Below are positions 10,772 to 23,933 of a DNA stretch of 64,000 bases, one piece after another; the stretch's first letter is position 1; every line of letters starts with the position of its first letter. Source of the stretch: Puccinellia tenuiflora (lineage: Eukaryota > Streptophyta > Magnoliopsida > Poales > Poaceae); NCBI GenBank assembly GCA_012064385.1, contig QRDG01000140.1, positions 2,079,849-2,143,848 of the forward strand. Direction: 5' to 3'. The position numbers and the translations under genes are program-made. A model generated the notes under the pieces. It did no database searches, was not told the DNA's origin, and worked only from the letters and a program-made list of their open reading frames with translations.

Positions 10772-11997
10772 TCCCTAAAAACCTAAAAACGCCGAGGCGG
10801 CCATTATTTTCCAGAAACTCGACCCCGATGCGCTGTCACCGAAAACCCTAGTTCGGGGTCCAATCTGAAGCTGATCCCGGCACCCTGTCGGAGGGGAGAT
10901 CGATCCCGGAGGGCTCTTCATCGCCATGCCTTCCTCCGGGATGATTTGTAAGTAGTCTCACCTTGGACTACGGGTCCATGGCAGTAGCTAGTTCGTAGTC
11001 TCTCTCTTGTGCTTCATGTCTTATGATCTTGTGAGCTGCCTAACATGATCAAGATCGATTATTGTAATGCTATGTGATGTGTTTGCTGGGATCCGATGGA
11101 TTATAAAGTTATGTTCAGATTGTGCATGATTCTTATATGAGTAATTTATGTTCTTGCATGCTCTCCGATGTGCGTAGTTACTTTGGCCAAGTGATTGTGT
11201 ATATCTCCAAGAGAGGGTATTTATGCTAGATAGTGGGTTCATGCCCCCTTTTGTTCCTGGGCACGAGTGACAAAAACGTCTAAGGGCGAGGGTGTGCTGT
11301 TGCTACTAAGGGTAAAACAGCGGTGTTAATGTCTATTTTGATATTAGTATTACTTACTTCATGCACTTTACTTAATGCAATTGTCTGTTGCTTACAACTT
11401 AGTACCGTTGGGTGACAGGCTGGATAGCGATCCCACGGTGGACTTTTTAGACAAAGACGCAGTTGGACTCAACGGTATTTGTTCCTTGTCGTGATGCCTC
11501 CATAAATATTATCATGTCCTTTTTGTCATAGCTAAATTGGGTTTGTGTCATGATCTTGTCAATTGCCTAGCTGTAATTCGTTCACCCATCACATGCATAT
11601 TTTATTTACTTGAGAGACTCCACTAGTGAACCCATGGCCCCCGGTCCATCTTTTTACATTGTTTACAACCTCATTTACTTGCTTTTAATCATCATTACTC
11701 CTCGGGTCACTTTTCATATTTCATCATACAATTAACCACTTTGTGTTCTGCGAGACCGGAGAGATTGACAACCTCTCCGCCGTTGGGGACAAAGTATTTG
11801 GTTGAGTGTGTGCAGGTCCACGTCCGTTGAAGGTATCCCTAAGCGCCAGAGATCTTCAACATTCATCTCGTTGTTGATTTCAATGTCCTACTGGTTTGAT
11901 AAACCTCAGTTCGTTAAACGAGGGAAAACTTCTACTAGCTACAATTCCGCCTTCGCTTGGGGAAACACCCAACTTATCAATATCTACCATCATTAGC

Positions 11998-13270
11998 CAA
12001 ACCAACTCTATGCAAAAGAATATCTAGACTTTGAGAACTACCAAGCAGGACAAGCACCACAATTTTAAAGCCTTACGGTAATTTTTTACTAATCTATGCC
12101 TACTAGATGATCCAAAAGTTTAAGCATTAATCTATTTCATATCTCTAAACAATTGCCAAGTATCAAAGATTCAACACAATGGTCTACAAGATTAAGCAGC
12201 ACTTTTTACACTTCCTACATGATAATTTCCACTTAACCAAACACCAATAAACTTATTTGAAACAAAACAAAAAGGGTGAAGCAACATGATCAAAACTTCC
12301 TAACTACAAAAGCTAACAGCTCTAAACAAGAGATGCTTGAAAACAAGAGCTAAAAGCATAAATAACAAAGGCTAAACACTCAACACATATAAGTGAAGCA
12401 CAAAAGTGTATAATGATAAAGCGGAGCGTGTCTCTCTCCGAAACAAGCATGCATGGATCCGAATTATTGCAAGGACCAGAAAACTAACACAAACAAACTA
12501 AAAGTAAAAACAAACTGACGCTCCAAGAACAACACATAATGTGTAAAGGAATAAAAATATAGTACCATGAGAAAAACCGATGATTGTTGATGAAGAATGG
12601 GATGCCTTGGGAATCCCCAAGCTTAGACGCTTCTAACTTCTTGAATATTTCAGAGGAGGGTCCATGGGGAGCCTCCCAAAGCTTAGGATTTTGTTCCTTC
12701 TCGATCTTCCTTCATCACCTCGCACTTGGATACTTGAAAACTTACTTCACGCAAAACTTATAGCAACTTCATTAAGGGGTTAGTCCACAAAAACAATATC
12801 TTCCTTCAGTTCCAAAGCACATATCAAGAACTCATTTTTTTTACAACATTAGCTACTGTCACAAAGGTCTAAGTAAAGCTCTAGCTTTGAAAAAAGCTCC
12901 ACTTTGCCTGCGAAAGAAGCAATGCAAAACTGAGTACAGAATCTGTCAAAAATAGAACAGACTGTAAAGATGAATTTTTTCGAGGCACTTCTGGACCTCA
13001 AATCATAAAACTTAAAACTATAGAAAGGTAGACAAAACCCTGATGCTTGCATTAAAAAATTTGCAGCCAAAGATGACTTTCTGTGATTTTTTGGATTTTC
13101 GAACAGTGAGGAACAGAAATCTGTTTCTGGACAGCAAACTCACAAATTAGTCTTCCTCTCTTTAGAGGCTATTCCTGACACCAAACCCAAAGAAAAAAGA
13201 TGCAAGGGAGTTGTTACAGAAGTAAAATCACCCAAAACTCAAAGAAACCAAAAAGAAACATAAGGTAAAA
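11998..13270 (-). other. Non-coding internal sequence of the Athila-type element
   Basis: AT-rich, without a supported gene. The stretch near 12430-12680 (GCGGAGCGTGTCTCTCTCC, then CCAAGCTTAGACGCTTCT) is characteristic of the 3' untranslated region of Triticeae Athila-type elements. The small ORF at 12849-13070 has no recognisable domain. Confidence 0.55.
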
Positions 13271-13274
13271 TCAA

Positions 13275-13745
13275 TGTTCGGGATATCGCTTCTCGTTAAC
13301 TTATCGGTCGACCCAAGATAAGAGATAAATCGGCTTATCGGCCGATTTATCGATTTTATCGGTCGGCTATTTATCGGCAAGATTGTTTAAAAATATCAGA
13401 TTTTTGTATCATCAAATCAATCTACATGGAAAACTCGTAAGCTATGTCATATGCATCCCTCTTAAGCAACCTGATATGTATTGGAAGTAGCCATCTACAC
13501 AAATTTAAGGCAACAAGACTCCAAAATCTCAATCAAAATTAAAAATTGGAGCTTAATCGGTTGCATCCGACACACTTACCAGTGAATGTCGGTGAATATC
13601 GGAGAATATCGGCGATATATCGGTTGTCCGAATGATATATCGGCTATATCGGTAAATGCCAGCGGTAATCACATATCTTATCGGTCTGGTGCCGATAACC
13701 GATAAACCGGTCGATTTATCGGTATACCGGCCGATATTTTGAACA
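13275..13745. mobile_element. MITE-like inverted-repeat insert rich in TTATCGG/CCGATAA
   Basis: 471 bp with imperfect terminal inverted repeats: TGTTCGGGATATCG at the left and CGATATTTTGAACA at the right. Both ends carry many ATCGG/CCGAT words around an AT-rich centre, so the whole could fold as a long hairpin. It interrupts Athila-type sequence. A clean TSD is not visible (AGGTAAAAT at the left and GGGTAAAAA at the right are similar). The superfamily is uncertain. Confidence 0.6.
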
Positions 13746-13887
13746 ATGGGTAAAAAAAATGGGTTGCCTCCCATAAGCGCTTTTCTTTAATGCCTTTTAG
13801 CTAGGCAGAAAGGGCAAATTCATGTTTTATCAATAGAACCAAATTCAAAACCACTCTTTGGCTTACCAATGGAATCAAATGGTTTAT

Positions 13888-15934
13888 TTATCCTCTTTCT
13901 AGTGAAATGTTCCATCCCTTTTTCAGTGGAAATTGAAATTTAATATTGCCCACTCTCATATCAATAACTGCACCAACAATTCTAAGAAATGGTCTTCCCA
14001 AAACAATAGGACAAGGAAGCTTAAAATAAAGATCCATAACAATGAAATCAACGGGGACATAATTACCATTAACCAAGATGAGAACATCATCTATTTTACC
14101 AAAAGGTGTATGCGAAGTGGCATCAAGAAAATTCACATTTAAATCACAATCTTGTAGTGGTCCAAGATCAAGAGCATCAAATTTTTTTTTGCCATAATAG
14201 AAATACTAGAACCAAGATAACACAAAGCATTACACTCAAAATCATTTACTTTCATCTTAATAGTAGGTTCCCAGGCATCCTCTAACTTCCTAGGAATAGA
14301 GAATTCACATTTAAGCTTTTCTTCTCTCATCTCAATGAGAGCATTACTGATATGCTTAGTAAAAGCCAAGTTCATTTTACTAGCATTAGGTGTTTTAGCA
14401 AGATTTTGTAAAAACTTTATGACTTCAGTAAGGTTACAATTATCAAAATCAAGAGCATTGTCATAAAAAATAACAGGAGCATTATCACCTAAAGAATCCT
14501 TATCATCAAAACCGATTTCAGCATTTTTATCAACAACAATTTCTGTGTTGACTGAGAGTTTTGGGTTCTTTTTAGGCAAAAATTTTCCTACTCCAATTCT
14601 TTTACCATTAGCATACTTAGGTGCTGTAGATGACTCTTGAGCATTTAACATTTTAATATCCTCATTAGCATAAATAGTGCAAACATTAGCAACCTTACTA
14701 ATTTCATCAATTTCAGCTTCTTTTTCTTCTCTTTCCCATCTAGCATGAAGTTCGGCCAACATTCTTATATTATTATGAATTGTCACTTGTATGGCATTCA
14801 AAGTTTTATGTTCCTTAACATCATGAGGCAAAAAAATAATTTTGAGGAAATCAACTTCGTGGGACAGACTATCCGCTTTAAGAATAAGATTATCAAGTTT
14901 CTCAAGCTTTTCTTCAACAATTTTATTGAAAGACTTTTGTGAAGTGATAAAATCCTTAAGCATGCTTTCAAGATCAGAGGACACACCTCTATTATTGTTG
15001 TAAGAATTACCATAAGAATTGCCATATTGATTACCATTATTTGATGGATAAGGTTTATAATTATTATTACCAAAGTTGTTCCTATAAGCTTTGTTGTTGA
15101 AATTATTTTTAACAAAATTAACAACAACTTGCTCCTCTTGAGCCACCAAAGAAGCTAAAGGAACATTATTTGGATCAATAGGAACTTGTTTACTAGCAAG
15201 CATAGACATACTCATATCAACCTTATCACTCAAAGAGGAAATTTCCTCGACAGAATTTACCTTCTTACAACTAGGAGCCCTCCCGGCGTGCCATTGCGAA
15301 TAATTTGCCATCATTTCATCCAAGAGTTTTGTTGCAGAACCTAATGTGGTAGACATGAAGGTACCTCCAGCGGCCGAGTCCAATAGGTTTCTTGAAGAAA
15401 ATTTTAATCCTGCATAAAAAGTTTGGATGACCATCCAAGTAGTCAGTCCATAAGTGGGACCGATTTTAACTAGAGACTTCATTCTTTCCCAAGCTTGAGC
15501 AACATGTTCATTATAAAATTGTTTAAAGTTCATAATGTTACTCCTTAGTTGTATAATTTTTGCAGGTGGGTAATATTTCCCAATAATGGCATCTTTGCAT
15601 TTAGTCCAAGAATCAATACTATTCCTAGCCAAAGACAATAACCAATCTTTAGCACGTCCTCTTAAGGAAAAAGGAAAAGTTTCAGTTTTATGATGTCACC
15701 CTCTACTTCTTTATATTTTTGCATATCACATAACTCCACAAAGTTATTTAAATGAGAGGCGCCATCATCACCACTAACACCAGAAAATTGCTCTTTCATG
15801 ACAAGATTCAACAAAGCAGGCTTTATCTCATAAAGTTCGGCCGTGGAAGCCGGTGGAGCAATATGTGTGCATATAAAGTCATCATTATTCGTGCTAGTGA
15901 AGTCACACAACTTAGTGTTCTCAGCTGAACCCAT
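13888..15934 (-). pseudogene. gag: Gag-protease of the Athila-type element, frameshifted
   Basis: The likely start is MGSAENTKL at 15934. The first segment (HLNNFVELCDMQKYKEVEGD...) runs to about 15662, where the frame shifts. The second segment to 14139 contains the capsid region (NSIDSWTKCKDAIIGKYYPP, VAQAWERMKSLVK, QTFYAGLKFSSRNLLDSAAG) and then an Asn/Tyr-rich stretch near 15000. After a second frame change, 14136-13888 carries the C-terminal part of a retroviral-type aspartic protease (PIVLGRPFLRIVGAVIDM); I do not see its catalytic D-S/T-G. Intact relatives make a Gag-protease polyprotein that assembles particles and is processed by the protease. Here it is dead, and no pol follows. Confidence 0.85.
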
Positions 15935-16127
15935 TTCCACAATAAATAAGCAAAAACCTAAGCAAAACAAAAAGAGACTAGTTGCTGGAATTTTTAATTT
16001 TTTTTTGTGTTTTTCAGTTTTAAAGCAAACAAAAGGCAAAACAAGGCTAACAAAAAATAAACTAGGCAATACAATAACAAAGTAAAGTGAAAGGATGTGT
16101 GAAACTCCCATAGCTGAAGCTTCCAAG

Positions 16128-16145
16128 TCCCCGACAACGGCGCCA
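16128..16145 (-). promoter_or_regulatory. Primer-binding site of the Athila-type element
   Basis: The reverse complement reads TGGCGCCGTTGTCGGGGA, the PBS typical of Triticeae Athila-type Gypsy elements. It is about 13 bp from the inferred LTR end at 16159, a longer gap than usual. Confidence 0.8.
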
Positions 16146-17041
16146 GAAAACGTCTTGCTGATTGCTGTTGACCCCAAGAGGAAGGTATGAAGCAGCGTAG
16201 CGAAAGTTTTCCCTTGATTTCAAAACCAAGGTTATCGAACCAGTAGGACTTGGAGAAGGCTTAGCAAGGTGTCAATAGCACCGTTTCTCGATAATTGACG
16301 TGGATCTGCACACAATCACCAAAAACTACTTTGCCCCAACAAAACAGAGAGGTTATTAATCTCTCCGGCTTGCCAAACACAAAGAATTAAATGTGTGGAT
16401 GTAAAATATGATGAGGATGAAATATGACCAGCGAGCAAATGATGATGAAAAGTTATCAAAACGGTTGTAAGCAATGTAGGAAAATAGGACCGGGGTCCAC
16501 AGTTCACTAGAGGTGTCTCTCCAAAACATATACATGATGGGTAAACAAATTACAGCATGGCAATTGACAGCATTGTAGGTGCACAACAAGGCTATCATAA
16601 AACAATATAGTTCACCGCTTCATATAATATGGTTGATGCATGTAAAATGCATACATGAACTTTGCACTATAACACTTGTATTCCATTCATATTTGCATCA
16701 TATAAGGGGTATATTACTGTTATTTAATGATTTTTGGTAATTAATAATGATTTCCCCTTTTTATGGAATTAATCCTGCGCAGGCAGAAAACCCCTATTTC
16801 TTTCCTTATTTATTTCAGGGCCTTAACGACGTCATAATGAGCTGCAAATTTACGGGGATCATTATTTTGGAAGGAGGAAGACCTAGGAGCGAAGGAAGCA
16901 AGCAAACGGAGGCCGGAGGGGCGAAAGAGGGTGCCCCACGCGGCCAGGTACAGGGGCCGCATGGGCCCACCTCTTTTGGCCCTCGTGGCACCGTTTGCGA
17001 CGATCCTTCTTCCTGAAGCATCCTCGTGATCTAAAAACGCC

Positions 17042-17049
17042 TATATAAA
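17042..17049 (+). promoter_or_regulatory. TATA box of solo LTR 16634-33380
   Basis: GCCTATATAAAGAGCC follows a GC-rich stretch, the usual U3/R position in Triticeae Gypsy LTRs. Confidence 0.6.
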
Positions 17050-18118
17050 GAGCCCCTGATGTTTTTCGAGAGGAGGGCCGCCACACGAGAGAAACAAGAA
17101 ACAAAGACCAGGAGGCTGCAGATTGGAGGGGGGGACTCCGGCGGAGCGCTGCCGGAGAGGTCTCCTTCTCCATCGACATTTCCACCGTCTCCATGATGAA
17201 GAGGGAGTAGTCCACCTCTGGACTATGGGTTTGTGGCAGTAGCATATGTATCTCTCTCTCTCTCTCTCTTGAGCTTCACTAATTAGCACCGTATGAGCTG
17301 CTGAACATGATTACGGTCATCGTTGTATTACCTTTGTGGTGGATCTTTTTATGAGTTAATATATGTTGAGATTGCACTGTTTATTTCAGTTATGAAATTA
17401 GATGCATATTATGTACCCCGTTCTTGTATCCTTGTTTTGATCAAGCATGTTTATGAGAGCGTGTGAGGTGGAACGTGTGCATTAGTTGGAGTAACGGGGG
17501 TGGTAATGTGATAAGCTGACAACTTAATATCGCGATTCATTTGGTGTTTACCTTACTTTGTTGCCTCACTAGGGATAAACCAAAATACCATGTTGCAAGG
17601 TATGAGGAGTGACAAGCCTCTACCTATGACTAGATCCAGCATGTTCTTATTTTCACTTCATGTCATTAATCTTAAGGCTATACTCTGAGTCATCTTAATT
17701 ACTGAGGTGTTATGATTTAGTTCGCATCTTGGTGGAGTATAAGTGAGACTAATAATCAAAATGTCTCTATGTTAGGACGTGATGCCCATATAATTAGTAA
17801 CATGTCATTAAACTTGTTTGCAATCTCATATGTTAATCCTATGTCTACTTATTTGCCACACTATATTAAAGAGAGAGTGCATGTGTGAAATCATGAACCC
17901 CGGTCCATTTTTAATCATAATAAACAACTTTCCAACCACTTTTAAGCATTTTCTACATTCAGCCATTTTAAAATCAGAAAATACAAAAACACTTTTATTC
18001 ATTGCATACACATATAAAAACCCCAAAAATATCATCCATCATCATTACTATCATCCTTACATTACTACTTACCACCATTGCATATTTATTTACTGTTTTG
18101 CATTCATTATTATCTTAA

Positions 18119-18149
18119 CTAGCAAAGTGGCCTGCGCACATGCGCGGGC
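18119..18149 (-). repeat. Helitron 3' terminus: CTAG and hairpin
   Basis: On the plus strand CTAG (18119-18122) is followed 7 nt later by a 20-nt near-palindrome (18130-18149). It has a 3-bp stem, one mismatch and a 5-bp stem closing a 4-nt loop. This is the typical Helitron termination signal. Confidence 0.7.
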
Positions 18150-19392
18150 AACACTTTTATTGTTCGCCAAGCATTTGTGATACTATTGTTCATATTATTT
18201 ACTTTAAATGCATTTGATTGCATACTAAAGCATGATCACAATTTTAATGGATCCTCGTCCACTTTATTTTAGTGAATTTCCAATATAATTATCGTGTTTA
18301 TCATATTTATTTTGAATCATAACAAACACAAAATCTAGACAAAAATAAATTAATTTTATACACATTAGAGTATGTTTTGTTTTGCCAAGCACAACACCAA
18401 TTTGAATGCATCCTTGAGTGACGATGGCAGTGAAGGTGCCATTATCCTTTTTTCTTCACTTAGCCATCCCATACAACCCGTACATCAAAGATTTCAACTA
18501 ATGCACACAAGTATATATATTGTTACATGACAAAGCAAAATCATATTGTGATGGGAACAATCACACAACCTTTCACTTGTTAGCACATCCTAATTAGAAA
18601 ATTATTATTTAGGCACCAACACATGGAAGTTGTACTTAGCAGTTAATGCTGGTGCAGAATCTAAGTAAAGTAATGAATCATAATCATGTATTCATGTGTT
18701 CTTGCATGGTCATTTGCTCGATACCGCTCGCAATTTAGCATGGTCGTCTAGGATTTCTTTTTCTCGCAAAAGCAGCAATGCTACATCTGTCAAAAATAAT
18801 GTTGAAGAGATAAGTAGTCAAGTGCACATTCAGAAATGTAAGATATGCTGATAAAAGTGTCTAGAAATAAAAGAATCTGAGAGCGTCGTTTTTGCTCCTA
18901 GGCTACAAGGAGCACAATTTCCAAAAATCGAAAGTGATTTTTGGAAGTATAAAAAAATCTGATTTGTTTTTCATACACACATATGTGCATTACATATCCC
19001 TAAAATTTTGGTAAATAATAAGATATATTTTAGGCAACACAAAAAAGATGAAATTGTAGCTCCAAAGAGGGAAACATAACTCGATTTTGCTCCCCACATT
19101 TTTTTGTTGGCTGCATCTGGAATGATATGTTGGGGAAAGTATGCTACACACACATGTACAGCTACTTCTATATTTTTTCAGAATTCTTTTATTTAAGAAA
19201 AAGTTTATGAATTTTTAAACTATAGAGCTCTGGAGCTCTGGATCTTAAGCGAGTTTTCAGTAAGAGTGCATGCTATATGACTCAGAAGGCTACATTTGGT
19301 ACTATTTAAAGGATCCATTCTAGACTCCATTATACCATTCATACATTTCAAGATAAGTAGATGATAGAATTATACTCCAAGGTATACATGTG
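18150..19392 (-). other. Helitron arm, 3' side
   Basis: AT-rich sequence without a recognisable gene. Short local palindromes occur near 18898-18915 and 19226-19240. It ends in the TSD ATGTG (19388-19392) of the nested LTR element. Confidence 0.5.
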
Positions 19393-22300
19393 TGTAACAG
19401 CCCAGATTTGGTACCCTAAAATATGGGCCAAATTTTCACTTTTTGCTTTGCATTGCATCATGGCATACATATTTAAATTGCTAAATTAAATATTGCAAAC
19501 AATGGAAAACATTAAAAGGAAGCAAACACTTCACTTTTTGCTTTGCATTGCATCATGGCATACATATTTAAATTGCTAAATTAAATATTGCAAACAATGG
19601 AAAACATTAAAAGGAAGCAAACACTTCCTAAAATTCCAAACCAAGTGCAATGGCTCAATCTGGCAAAACCAAATCATTCTGGAATTTCCAAATGGTCCAG
19701 GAAGTTCTAAGAATATATTTTTATAAATATTTGTCAAATGCAATTTCTTGCCAAGCAAAGATTTACAATTGAGAATTAAAAATTGGTTCAAATCATTTCC
19801 TATTTTTGAAACCAAGTTAAACTTTCAAAGTTCCAAATAAAATAATAGGGAGCTTCATTATATTGTTGGGAGCCTCCCTGAATATTTTCACATATTTTAG
19901 AAATGTTTAAATACTCCAAATAAATACATTTTGGCAATTATTGAATTTTGCCTTATTCAAACCCTATGAATAAATGTTGCTCAAAACTTTTAATTTGTCC
20001 ACACCAATTTTTGTGGAGGTGCTAAATGTTATGGGGAGCCTCTGTGAATTTTTCCAGAATTTTTGAAACTGTTTAAATGCCTCAATTAAATACAAAATGC
20101 TACTGGAAATTATGGAGGAACATAAATGAATAAATCCCTGACAGGGGGGGACCCACCAGTCAGCCTCTCTCTCTCTCTCCTTCTTCTTCCTGTGGCGACA
20201 GTGGAAACACTGCCGCCACGAGCACGTCGTCGCCGTGGCCTCCCCTCGCTCCCCCCTGGCGCCATGGCCCCCCTGCGTGGTTAAAGGGGCACCCCGCGCC
20301 CCTCTGCTCTCTCCCCCCCCCTCGTTTGACCCCCTGCACCGAACCCTAACCCTAGATCGACAGGATGCCGCCGCTCGCCGCCGTCGCACGTGCCGTCGTC
20401 TCCGGCCACCGGAGCCAGAGCTGAAGCCGCCACCCGCTCCGCCTCATTGTCCTCTCTCTTCGGCTAGGAGGAATCGGTCCCGGAAGCGCGGGATCGACAC
20501 CACCGTCTCCTCCCTCTCCGGCAACGGCCGCACCTAGCCGAGCTCCTCGCCGTCGACTCCGTCCCTCCTCCGCCTCGCCGTCCACGGCATCACCTTGCTG
20601 GTGAGCTCGCCGTCCATTTGGACATCTCCGCCCCTCCCCTCTTTCCCTAGCATGTCGATGCGCCATAGCCTGTCGCCGGCCGCCGCCTGTCGCCGACGTA
20701 AACGTCGCTCCGGCGACCAATAAACGGCGGCACCACCACCATTCGGTCGCCCTCGTCGAGACGCATCCGAAGGACAAAATGCACGCTCCCCGTTCGGCCT
20801 CCCTCGCCGGATCCGTCCGCGGCCGAGCCGCCGGTCGCCGCGCCGCGTCGCGCCGGTCGTGGCTTAGACCAATACGCATGCGTGCCCGGCCCTCACCCCG
20901 GCCTGGGCCGGCACGAGGCCGGCCGCTTCGGCCACACCCCCGGCCAGTTGCCCAGCCTGGGCCGGCTCTGGGCCGGACCACTCGGGTCCCTGCCCGGCCT
21001 GCACCCCGGCCTGGCCGGCTCGAGGCCGGCCTGCCAGGGAAAGTTTTTCCCTTTTTAATTTGTTAATATGAAATTAAAACTTGAATATCTTTTCGTATAT
21101 GGCTTCAAAAATTGCAAACTAAATATCAAATTGCTCATAAAAACAAAACCTATCAGTTGGTAACCTTATCGTGTCCTCTTGAGCAAAATATTTTCCCCGT
21201 AATTAGGAAACCCTAAAAGGGTAAAATTGATGCCTATTTTGAGAAATTCATAACTCATTAAATAATTATCCAAAAATTATGAATTAAAATATCAAAGTGA
21301 TCAACATGTCAAATGCTATCTAACCATGCACTTATCACATCATGATCACAAACTTTTATTTGATGATTATTCATAATTTGATTAAATGAAGTAATTTCAA
21401 TTATTTAATTAATTTGTCAATTATTCATCGGTGCTCCGAAATTTACAAATAAATTACCGAATTGATCGGAATGACGAATCCTATCCATTCTTGTCATGTT
21501 CATGCATATTTGAGCCACCTCTATAATAATTTAATATTATATAAAGAATGTGGCCACTAAGATAAATATGGGGTTGGTTCCAAATAATTGCACTAATTAT
21601 TTGGCTCCTCATTTAAATTTGCTTTTAATTTATATAATGATATCTTTGCATCAACTTGACATGTCATCATGTGATTGAGCATTGCATCTTGAGTTCATGT
21701 GATTTATGTGTTCTTTGCCTTTTTCTTTTGGGTATCGATAGATTCCGGAGTCGAGAGTCTCTCTAACTACCCCGACGATCAGTGCTTCACTACCGGGCAG
21801 CAAGGCAAGAGATAACCTAACCTTCTTGGCATCTAGCATCCTATGCTTTTATCAAATTATTTTATCCACCATAATATTGCATGCGGTTCAAATGTCTTTT
21901 GGTATAATATAGAGAATCCTATGATTGCATGTTTTTCCCCGAGCCAATCACATGTATCCCTACCTATGAACCCTAGGGTTGAAGTGTTGGCCGAGATAAA
22001 GTTATATTGCTGTACTCATATGCTCAGCTATGATTAGACATGCTTAATAGATGCTTTATGTCCGTTATTAATTCCATAATTGTTGTTATTGATGGAATAT
22101 TTCGGTCATGGTGGATAATGGAGATGCTTAATTAAAATGCTAAGAAGGCTTGGATGAGTTGCCCTCGGGGAGGGTGGTTTGCCTCATTCTTGCCGCCTAG
22201 GTTGAACGTGCTTTTAGCTGGAACCAAGAAAACGAGCGTGCTCCCGGAGGTGGGGGCATATGGAACCCCCTTTGACCGAGTAAGTTGTGCGGGCGTATCC

Positions 22301-23363
22301 AAGGGTCCTCTAGTTTGGTTTTCCATTTGCGTGTGAGTATGTGGGTGGAAGAAGAATGATGTGCACGGTGGTGTTAGGGCGTGGCGATGGGGCGGGGTGC
22401 TGAAATAGGCACTGAACCTGTCCTGTGGCCACCGATGACTCTTGGATAGTCTCATGCAATGTAAAGGTCTAACCGCGCCCACTCGCCGGCCTTCCCCGGA
22501 AGAGGGCCAACTAGGTGAGCCGGACGGTACCGATGGGTAAATTAGTACACCCCTGCAGGGTAAATCTTTTCGAAAAGCCGTGTCCACGGTTATGGACAAA
22601 CTCTTGGGAAAGGCGCATTAGCTCATAGATAACGTTAATCTAATTGATATGGCAGCTAAAGGTTGCATAACAAACTTGTGATAAAGGTTCATTTCCTCGA
22701 GGGGGAGTCGAGGGAGTGCCTTTGTGTGAGATGAGTGGTGATGGTTATGAGTAGGTTCGTCGAGAACCGAAGATGACAAATGTTTACTCTCTTACCCCGT
22801 TTATAAAAATATTCTGAGTAGACGAATGCCTTGTGTCATTTATGTTTCGGTTTATGAAAATTAGCTTTATGCAAAAGAACTACATATAAAGCTTTAGAGC
22901 CTCCGTCAGTCATTGGGCCTATATCGCCCTACTAAACTTGCGAGTACATCGTACTCAGTCTCTCTTTGCTGCCTTTATGTATTTGTATTTCAGAGGAGGA
23001 CGACACCGAGCGACTAGGTGGTTTCTTCGTGGACGTCGACTACTAGTTTGGGGTTCCCAGGTGGCAGCTTGGGACCGTGGAACAAGCTGGCTTGGGTGAT
23101 GTTTATTGTAGGCCTCTTAGGCCATATTTTGCTTCTTGTTGTTAGACAACACTACCCGCTTCCGTTTGTTGAATTGTAGGATCTGTGATCCTTTTGCCTT
23201 GTGATATTTGTATTCTTCTCGTTATATGAGTTGCTATACTTTTGTGTCGTAGAGTCATGCTTTGTGCCAGTTCTGTTCCACAAGTCTCGATCTTTGTCTT
23301 ATGCATTGATGGTTGTGTCGAATTCATAGCCTCTCTGTATAACTCCGGGGTCGGGGCGTTACA
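19393..23363 (+). repeat. 5' LTR of the zinc-knuckle element
   Basis: 3971 bp. It contains a 95-bp tandem duplication near its start, a GC-rich block (about 20160-21050) with CGGCC-repeat sequence, and an AT-rich second half. The GC-rich block has open frames on both strands, but the same frames recur in the other LTR and lack domains. Confidence 0.9.
19437..19626. repeat. 95-bp tandem duplication in the LTR
   Basis: Two adjacent copies begin CACTTTTTGCTTTGC at 19437 and 19532. The same duplication is at 25631-25820 in the 3' LTR, so it predates this insertion. Confidence 0.9.
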
Positions 23364-23366
23364 AGT

Positions 23367-23378
23367 TGGTATCAGAGC
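23367..23378 (+). promoter_or_regulatory. Primer-binding site (initiator tRNA-Met)
   Basis: TGGTATCAGAGC, complementary to the 3' end of plant tRNA-Met, lies three bases after the 5' LTR. Confidence 0.9.
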
Positions 23379-23933
23379 AGGACTGCCTGTAGGAAACCCT
23401 TTCTATTGGTCGATGTCGAGTCTAGTTCGTGAAAATTATTTTTAACCTAAAAATGAGTTGTGAAAACCCTCCTAGGATTCTTTTTACTCCTTATCTAATT
23501 CACCCTGATCTCGGTGTCATCTTACCTCTATTTGATTTTTAACGGTTCTTCTGATCATCGGCAAATGCTAAATCTTTAGGATCTCGGGGTTTGGGTTCCT
23601 ACCTTTAGTTACTAGTTATCCTTACTCCTCTGCCAACCCTAAAACATGAAGAAAGAAAGTATAGTGGTTCGTCAAGATATTTCTTGCCTTAGCCCAAGAT
23701 CTTGAACCGAGGGTCCCGGATTGTGCTAGGGCTCCGGTGTAATGTTTCATGAGGGTTGTCACCCTTGTGGGCATTATGCTATTGTGGGTCCCAGTACATG
23801 AAGCTGATCTTTAACCCAAGATCTTTTCTGTTGAACCCTGATGTTAATTCAATATCTACATCCGGAAGCACTCTAATGATCTACCCTATCCATCGGAGTT
23901 AGATACTAACTGCGTCCTTGTCCAATCTACAGA
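23379..23933 (+). other. Leader of the zinc-knuckle element
   Basis: 555 bp between the PBS and the ORF start. No coding frame is supported. It is expected to hold the packaging signal of the RNA, but no such structure was resolved. Confidence 0.45.

Larger units (their letters stand above)
1107..11992 (+). mobile_element. Solo LTR of a Gypsy element, split by a nested retrotransposon
   Basis: The LTR begins TGATACGTCTC at 1107 and ends CCATCA at 11992. It is flanked by the perfect 5-bp TSD TTAGC at 1102-1106 and 11993-11997. Without the nested element (1443-10727) it is about 1.6 kb. No PBS or internal domain follows its end, so it is a solo LTR left by LTR-LTR recombination. It resembles the LTR of the surrounding Athila-type element in its start and in the stretch near 11700-11800, so the two belong to related families. 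Confidence 0.85.

Noticed and set aside
17253..17271. (CT)n microsatellite as a regulatory element
   Set aside because: Simple repeat in an LTR leader; no evidence of function beyond its presence.
20340..20356. Telomere-like CCCTAACCCTA
   Set aside because: Less than two units, repeated in the second LTR; a chance match in a promoter region, not an interstitial telomere array.
20352..20981. Minus-strand 209-residue Arg/Gly-rich frame in the LTR (also 26545-27174)
   Set aside because: Low-complexity translation of GC-rich LTR sequence, duplicated because of the LTR pair.
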